Shown here: positions 58,707-64,000 of the stretch, one piece after another
Layout of the letters: the number at the start of each line of letters is the position of its first letter
How positions within the stretch are numbered: the stretch's first letter is position 1
Assembly (NCBI RefSeq): GCF_036417845.1
Contig: NC_089978.1
Span: 35,642,682 to 35,706,681 of the forward strand
Reading direction: 5' to 3'
DNA from: Apteryx mantelli
Taxonomy: Eukaryota > Chordata > Aves > Apterygiformes > Apterygidae
Length of the DNA stretch: 64,000 nt
Made by a program: the position numbers and the translations under genes
The notes under the pieces: generated by a model
What the model saw: the letters and a program-made list of their open reading frames with translations, nothing else
Database searches by the model: none
What the model was told of the DNA's origin: nothing

Positions 58707-61604
58707 CGGCTCCTCAGATATGCTTTCTGTGTTTCATTAATTATTGTCCTGTTAATTATTATTGAGAATAAATAAAACACTAAGTTACAAAAGCTGTTTG
58801 GTCACTAAATAGCACTGGCACCCAAAGAACAGAATTTCAGCTGCTGAAGTCAAGACCGGCTGAGAAAATGACCTGCAATCACAGTGCTCCTCTGTGATGG
58901 AGCAAGGAACCAAGAGGTTCTTGAATGCCCTCAAAGAAACTGGGAGCAGAAGGAGAAGGCAAGAGGAAAGATGCAGCTGCTATGGCAAGTGTGATACTAT
59001 CAGCAACCATTTTTCTCCAATTCTTATTTTTTGGTATCTAAAAGGGGGGCAGGAAAGAAAAAAGCAGAATAAGGATGAGAGTCAGAAAAAGAAATTGCAT
59101 GTTGGCTGAGGTATTTGAGTGTCCTCTGGAAAAGCCCATAAAATAAGTCCTGCTAGCAGCTGTAATTTATATACATCTCTAAAAGAGAATGGCTACTATT
59201 ATAGGCCAGTAGAAAGAGTCAATGCAGAAAGAAACACTTCAGCCTTTTTGTAAAGATCTTGAACCACTAAGTAGAAATTTTTCAATTAATATTGAGAGCT
59301 AAGCAAACTTTTGTGAAATAGTAAATGGCTCTAACAAGAAACTGCAACAGCATCAGCGTGCACCCCTCATATCCAACAACGCTCTGGGTGCCAGTGTTAC
59401 CTGGTGCTCAAGGTGAGGCTACAGCAAAACTCTAGCATGGAGTGGACCCTAAAATTCTCATTTTTTCTCTGTTTAATGTGGGAAGTAGGAACCTGAATGG
59501 AAACATTAACAGGTCGATAAAATGTCATGTAACTTATCTCTCCAGTGTCCGTTCCTATGCTTCCTCCCAGGCAAACCCCTTCTCCCAGCCCAGAGATATG
59601 CTGAAGGTCAGATTCCCACAAGTCACAAAGCAGTAGGTCTGCTGAGGGTAGGAGTGCTATTTAAATTAATGAAAAACATTTTCTCTTCCCACTTCCTTAG
59701 GGATTAATTCGTCTGGATAGCAGAAGCTTCCAAACTAGGTCCTAGATTTACAGATGTAAAAGAATCACCAAGCTTTATGTTCTAGTCTTCTCTTTTTAAT
59801 CCATCAACAAAAAAATTTAATAAAAATCCCACATTAATCAGCCATATAAGAAAACTTGGGACAATGAATTTTGCTTTCAAAATGTATATAGTTTGAGAGA
59901 GGATTTATAATGAATAAACAAACTCTGATCTACTGTTGATCCTGCTGGCAAATGATTTGAGTTAATAATTTAACTTCTGTTTAAAAACTAGCATTTCAGC
60001 AAACCTTAATTGAGCTTTGTCAGCCATTAGCTATGTTTTTATGGACTGAGAAATAAATCGTGATTGATTGTCCTGATATAATTAATGGTTATTGGATTTT
60101 TTTTTTTTTTTAGAAATTTAAGCTCATTTGTCCAAGCTACTCTTTCTGCAATGTTTGAGAGATTTAATTAATATTCCTATCAGTATTTTAAATAGGTTCT
60201 AGATTCTGGGAATTATAGCATAATCATTTTCATGGCTGAGTGGCCATAGGGAGATGCAATTATACTGAAAATATTAATAGTGAAGAAGTTTGATTTGTAA
60301 AGTACTGTATACCTTCCTAATACAATTTGGGAAAATTTTACTGTATGCTGAAACTATTCATTTCTAGATGGCCCACAATACTGTGTTTCAGCAGGCTTGG
60401 CACAACTATTCCTCCCCTCCAATTCCCCTTGTTTAGCTACATTATTACTTTATAATTTTTATTTATGTATAAACTCATTCAAATATTTCCCAGTAAGATA
60501 CACAAGAAAACAAATGACAGATACAACTTTAACAAGCATCTGGAAAAATAATTTCAGATTTCAACTGACGTCTGATGCTCTCTCATCTCTTGATCTCAAA
60601 TATCCCAAGTGTACAAACATTTACTTGGGTTTATTGCATGCAGATTACTTCAGAGACGGGGTTCAAAACACAGTGGGGTGGAAGGTGGAGGAAGGGAAGA
60701 GAGGAAGAGAGACTGAACAACAGAGCATGATCACATAAAACTTATTTCTTTATTCATTTTTATTCATCTGAAATCACTCACCTAATGTTTCTCATTGAAA
60801 TCATGCTTTTAAGCTAATCCAATCTGGAAAATAAGTCACCAAGCCTAAATTAGAAGCACCAGCTCTGATAGTGTGTGCAAGTCACCAGCTGCTTGCAGAT
60901 TCCTGAGCAAAAAGTTGCCGATTTGACCTTCAGAGAACTGAATGCTTCAACAGAGAGGAGGGGAGAGGCCGTGCTCAGGATATCTCAGCAAGGTGCCCAT
61001 CCCTCACTGTGAGAGAAAATGCCAGTTGCACCAGGGACAGTGTGCTAGGGATTTGGAGGTGTTAATTGTGTGATGTTTAATTAATGAGCTGGATCACTCG
61101 GAGGACAGTGTGAACACCAGGAGAACATATATCTGCTGTTAATCAAACTACATGTGAGCTAGGCAGCACATAGATTTAGGGGATGAAATTGAAGAAGGGA
61201 AAGGAACTTGCTCATGGCAAACTTTAACTGGGAAATCCTTCAGGCACCTGAAAAGCTTTGAGACACAGGAGAGGGAAATAATGGCAAAAGGGCAGAGCAG
61301 AGGGATGAGTTCAGCAGGGATAAGCGCGAGCCCAGCTGTGCACTGCTGTCAGGGAGAGGAAAAGGAAAGCAAAGCCCAAGCTGAAATCCTGCTGCTTCAA
61401 CAAGTCATCTGCCACGATACAGGATGTCCCCTTTCATCACCCTGAAATCTATCCGTCTCTCCCACTATAAAAAGAGACATGCATTTCCATGTAGATCCCT
61501 TTCATTCTTATCTAGGAGGAGTCGGGTCAGCTGCTGCTCTGTCATCTGTTGTGCATTCAGCTTGGGCAGAAAGCATTGCAGCTGCCCGTGTACTTTGTCA
61601 TGCT

Positions 61605-63858
61605 GAGGAGGAGCCAACAAGGAGAGGTGTGCTGCTGGACCTCGTACTAACAAACAAAGAAGGACTGGTGGAAGATGTGAAGGTTGGGGGCTGCCTTGGC
61701 TGCAGTGACCATGAGATGGTGGAGTTCAGGATCCTGCGAGGAGGCAGCAGGGCACCAAGTAGGATCGCAACCCTGGACTTCAGGAGAGCAAACTTTGTGC
61801 TCTTCAGGGACCTACTTGGAGGAATCCCATGGGTGAGGGCCCTGGAAGGAAGGAGTGTTCAAGAGAGTTGGTTAATATTCAAACATCACTTCCTCCAGGC
61901 TCAAGAGCGGTGCATCCCTATGAGTAGGAAGTCAAGCAAAGGAGGCAGGAGACCTGCATGGATGAGCAAGGAGCTCCTGGCAAAACTCAACCAGAAGAAG
62001 GAAGTCTACAGAAAGTGGAAAGGGGGACAGGCCACTTGGGATGAATATAGGAATGTTGTCAGAGTATGCAGGGATGCGACGAGGAAGGCTAAGGCCCATT
62101 TGGAATTAAATCTGGCTAGAGATGTCAAGGACAACAAGAAGGGCTTCTTCAAATACATCAGCAGCAAGAGGAAGACTAGGGAAAATGTGGGCCCTTTGCT
62201 GAATGGGGTGGGTGCCCTGGTGACGAAGGATGCGGAGAAGGCAGAATTACTGAATGCCTTCTTTGCTTCAGTCTTTACTGCTCAGGCCAGCCCTCAGGAA
62301 CCCCAGACCCTGGAGGCAAGAGAGAAAGTCTGGAGAGAGGAAGACTTTCCCTTGGTCGAGGAGGAGTGGGTTAGAGATCATTTAAGCAAACTTGACACCC
62401 ACAAATCCATGGGCCCTGATGGGATGCACCCACGAGTGCTGAGGGAGCTGGCGGACATTATTGCTAAGCCACTCTCCATCATCTTTGAAAGGTCATGGAG
62501 AACAGGAGAGGTGCCCGAGGACTGGAAGAAAGCCAATGTCACCCCAGTCTTTAAAAAGGGCAAGAAGGAGGACCCAGGGAACTACAGGCCAGTCAGCCTC
62601 ACCTCCATCCCTGGAAAGGTGATGGAGCAGCTCATCCTGGAAGCCATCTCCACGCATGTGGAGGAAAAGAAGGTGATCAGGAGTAGTCAGCATGGCTTCA
62701 CCAAGGGGAAATCATGCCTAACCAATCTGATAGCCTTCTATGATGGAATGACTGGCTGGGTAGATGAGAGGGAGAGCAGTGGATGTTGTCTACCTAGACT
62801 TCAGCAAGGCTTTTGACACTGTCTCCCATAGCATCCTCATAGGTAAGCTCAGGAAGTGTGGGTTAGATGAGTGGACAGTGAGGTGGATTGAGAACTGGCT
62901 GAATGGCAGAGCTCAGAGAGTTGTGATCAGTGGCACAGAGTCTAGTTGGAGGCCTGTAGCTAGCGGTGTCCCCCAGGGGTCAGTCCTGGGTCCAGTCTTG
63001 TTCAACTTCTTCATCAATGACCTGGATGAAGGCACAGAGTGCACCCTCAGCAAGTTTGCTGACGATACAAAACTGGGAGGAGTGGCCGATACGCCAGAGG
63101 GCTGTGCTGCCATTCAAAGAGACTTGGACAGGCTGGAGAGGTGGGCAGAGAGGAACCTCATGAAATTCAACAAAGGCAAGTGCAGGGTCCTGCACCTGGG
63201 GAGGAATAACCCCATGCAGCAGTACAGGTTGGGGGTTGACCTGCTGGAAAGCAGCTCTGCTGAGAAGGACCTGGGAGTGCTGGTGGACACTAAGTTAAGT
63301 ATGAGGCAGCAATGTGGCCTTGTGGCCAAGAAGGCCAATGGTATCCTGGGGTGCATCAGAAAGAGTGTTGCCAGCAGGTCGAGGGAGGTGATTCTCCCCC
63401 TCTACTCAGCTCTGGTGAGGCCACATCTGGAGTACTGCGTCCAGTTCTGGGCTCCCCAGTACAAGAGGGATGTGGCACTACTGGAGCAAGTCCAGCGAAG
63501 GGCCACAAAGATGATTAGGGGACTGGAGCATCTCTCTTATGAGGAAAGGCTGCGAGAGCTGGGCCTGTTTAGCTTGGAGAAGAGAAGGCTGAGAGGAGAT
63601 CTCATCAACATGTACAAGTATCTGAAGGGAGGGTGTCGAGAGGATGAGACCAGACTCTTTTCAGTGGTGCTGAGTGACAGGACGCGAGGCAATGGGCACA
63701 AACTGAAGCACAGACAGTTCCATCTGAACATGAGGAAAAACTTTTTCACTGTGGGGGTGACAGAGCACTGGAACAGGTTGCCCAGAGAGGTGGTGGAGTC
63801 TCCTTCTCTGGAGATATTCAAAATGCGCCTGGATGCGATCCTGTGCAACGTGCTCTAG
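61605..63858 (+). pseudogene. CR1 ORF2 (endonuclease C-terminus and reverse transcriptase), frameshifted
   Basis: ORF2 encodes the endonuclease/reverse transcriptase of the LINE, which copies its RNA into DNA at the target site. The copy keeps the end of the endonuclease ([10 protein letters not shown]), the RT start ([18 protein letters not shown]), the palm motif [13 protein letters not shown], the [10 protein letters not shown] block and the catalytic FADD in [10 protein letters not shown]. It runs to the C-terminal [12 protein letters not shown] and a TAG at 63,858. Near 62,770 a run that should read AGGGGAGA lacks one base, so the first frame ends at 62,816 and the rest continues in the next frame. 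Together with the missing N-terminal endonuclease this makes the copy inactive. Confidence 0.93.
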
Positions 63859-63944
63859 GTGACCCTGCTTGAGCAGGGGGGTTGGACTAGATGATCTCCA
63901 GAGGTCCCTTCCAACCTCAGTGATTCTGTGATTCTGTGATTCTG
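61605..63944 (+). mobile_element. CR1 LINE, 5'-truncated, nearly intact ORF2
   Basis: A CR1 retrotransposon copy beginning inside the C-terminal part of the endonuclease domain ([20 protein letters not shown]) and running through the reverse transcriptase to the 3' UTR. It ends in three ATTCTGTG-type units at about 63,924-63,944. The 3' region has the same hairpin-like TGCTTGAGCAGG and GGTTGGACTAGATGATCTCC words as the small copy in AKAP11 intron 4. There are no stop codons in about 750 codons other than one frameshift, which suggests a fairly recent insertion. Confidence 0.96.
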
Positions 63945-64000
63945 AGAATACAAACTCTGATCCAGGGCTTCTTCCTGCCATCAGATGACTGGAGCAATCC
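63945..64000. other. Flank right of the CR1 insertion
   Basis: A short unique-looking stretch after the CR1 tail. Nothing recognised. Confidence 0.6.

Larger units (their letters stand above)
48509..61604. other. Intergenic DNA upstream of AKAP11, right part
   Basis: Mostly AT-rich, with no gene, RNA gene or well-preserved mobile element recognised. A more GC-rich patch at about 50,730-50,990 and two perfect short hairpins (53,147-53,179 and 58,684-58,706) are the only structures noted. In mammals DGKH is the neighbour on this side of AKAP11, but none of its exons were recognised here. Confidence 0.6.

Noticed and set aside
1..64000. CRISPR arrays, tRNA or rRNA genes, operons
   Set aside because: No regularly spaced repeats with unique spacers, no recognisable tRNA cloverleaf or rRNA sequence, and the gene structure is spliced vertebrate type.

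Overview
This is a vertebrate nuclear window, most likely from a bird. It contains one large spliced gene on the minus strand, CR1-type LINE sequences whose 3' ends carry the ATTCTGTG repeats typical of birds and other sauropsids, AT-rich introns with little repeat content, and a single CpG island. There is no bacterial-style gene packing. The many short open frames elsewhere are chance frames or lie inside transposable elements.

The gene is AKAP11 (A-kinase anchoring protein 11, also AKAP220). It is transcribed right to left and fills about 1-45,200. A CpG-island promoter and non-coding exon 1 lie at about 44,400-45,370, with the exon 1 donor at 44,944. The start codon is in exon 2 (39,147), and coding exons follow at 39,088-39,147, 32,092-32,208, 28,835-28,882, 27,329-27,463, 25,862-26,126, 20,763-25,404 (the giant exon), 18,065-18,220, 13,164-13,247, 12,349-12,395, 9,644-9,804 and 4,417-4,563. 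The exon lengths and phases join into an uninterrupted frame of 1,953 codons, against about 1,900 residues in human. The last exon continues into a long AT-rich 3' UTR that probably takes up most of 1-4,416. The protein is a scaffold for protein kinase A, PP1 and GSK3, and is an autophagy adaptor for the PKA RI subunit in mammals. The RII-anchoring helix, an FFAT-like stretch and two LIR-like motifs are visible. The site aligned with the mammalian PP1-binding KVQF motif reads TIQY here.

The introns hold a few mobile-element remains. These are a 366-bp internally deleted Tigger1-like DNA transposon with TA target duplication (31,350-31,715), an unclassified LTR-like repeat with a triplicated 77-bp unit (about 33,630-34,560), a short CR1 3' tail (27,573-27,740), and a decayed coding-like segment of unknown origin just upstream of exon 11 (about 9,885-10,442). 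Several long homopolymers and G-rich tracts are present.

The region upstream of AKAP11 (45,400-64,000) is mostly featureless intergenic DNA. It contains a degenerate CR1 fragment at about 48,390-48,510, a perfect 14-bp hairpin at 53,147-53,179, and at its right end a 5'-truncated CR1 LINE (about 61,605-63,944). That copy's ORF2 has a full reverse-transcriptase domain interrupted by one frameshift. I found no RNA genes, CRISPR arrays or recognisably new multi-gene system. The most unusual items are the Tigger1-like insertion in an apparently avian genome and the altered PP1 motif.
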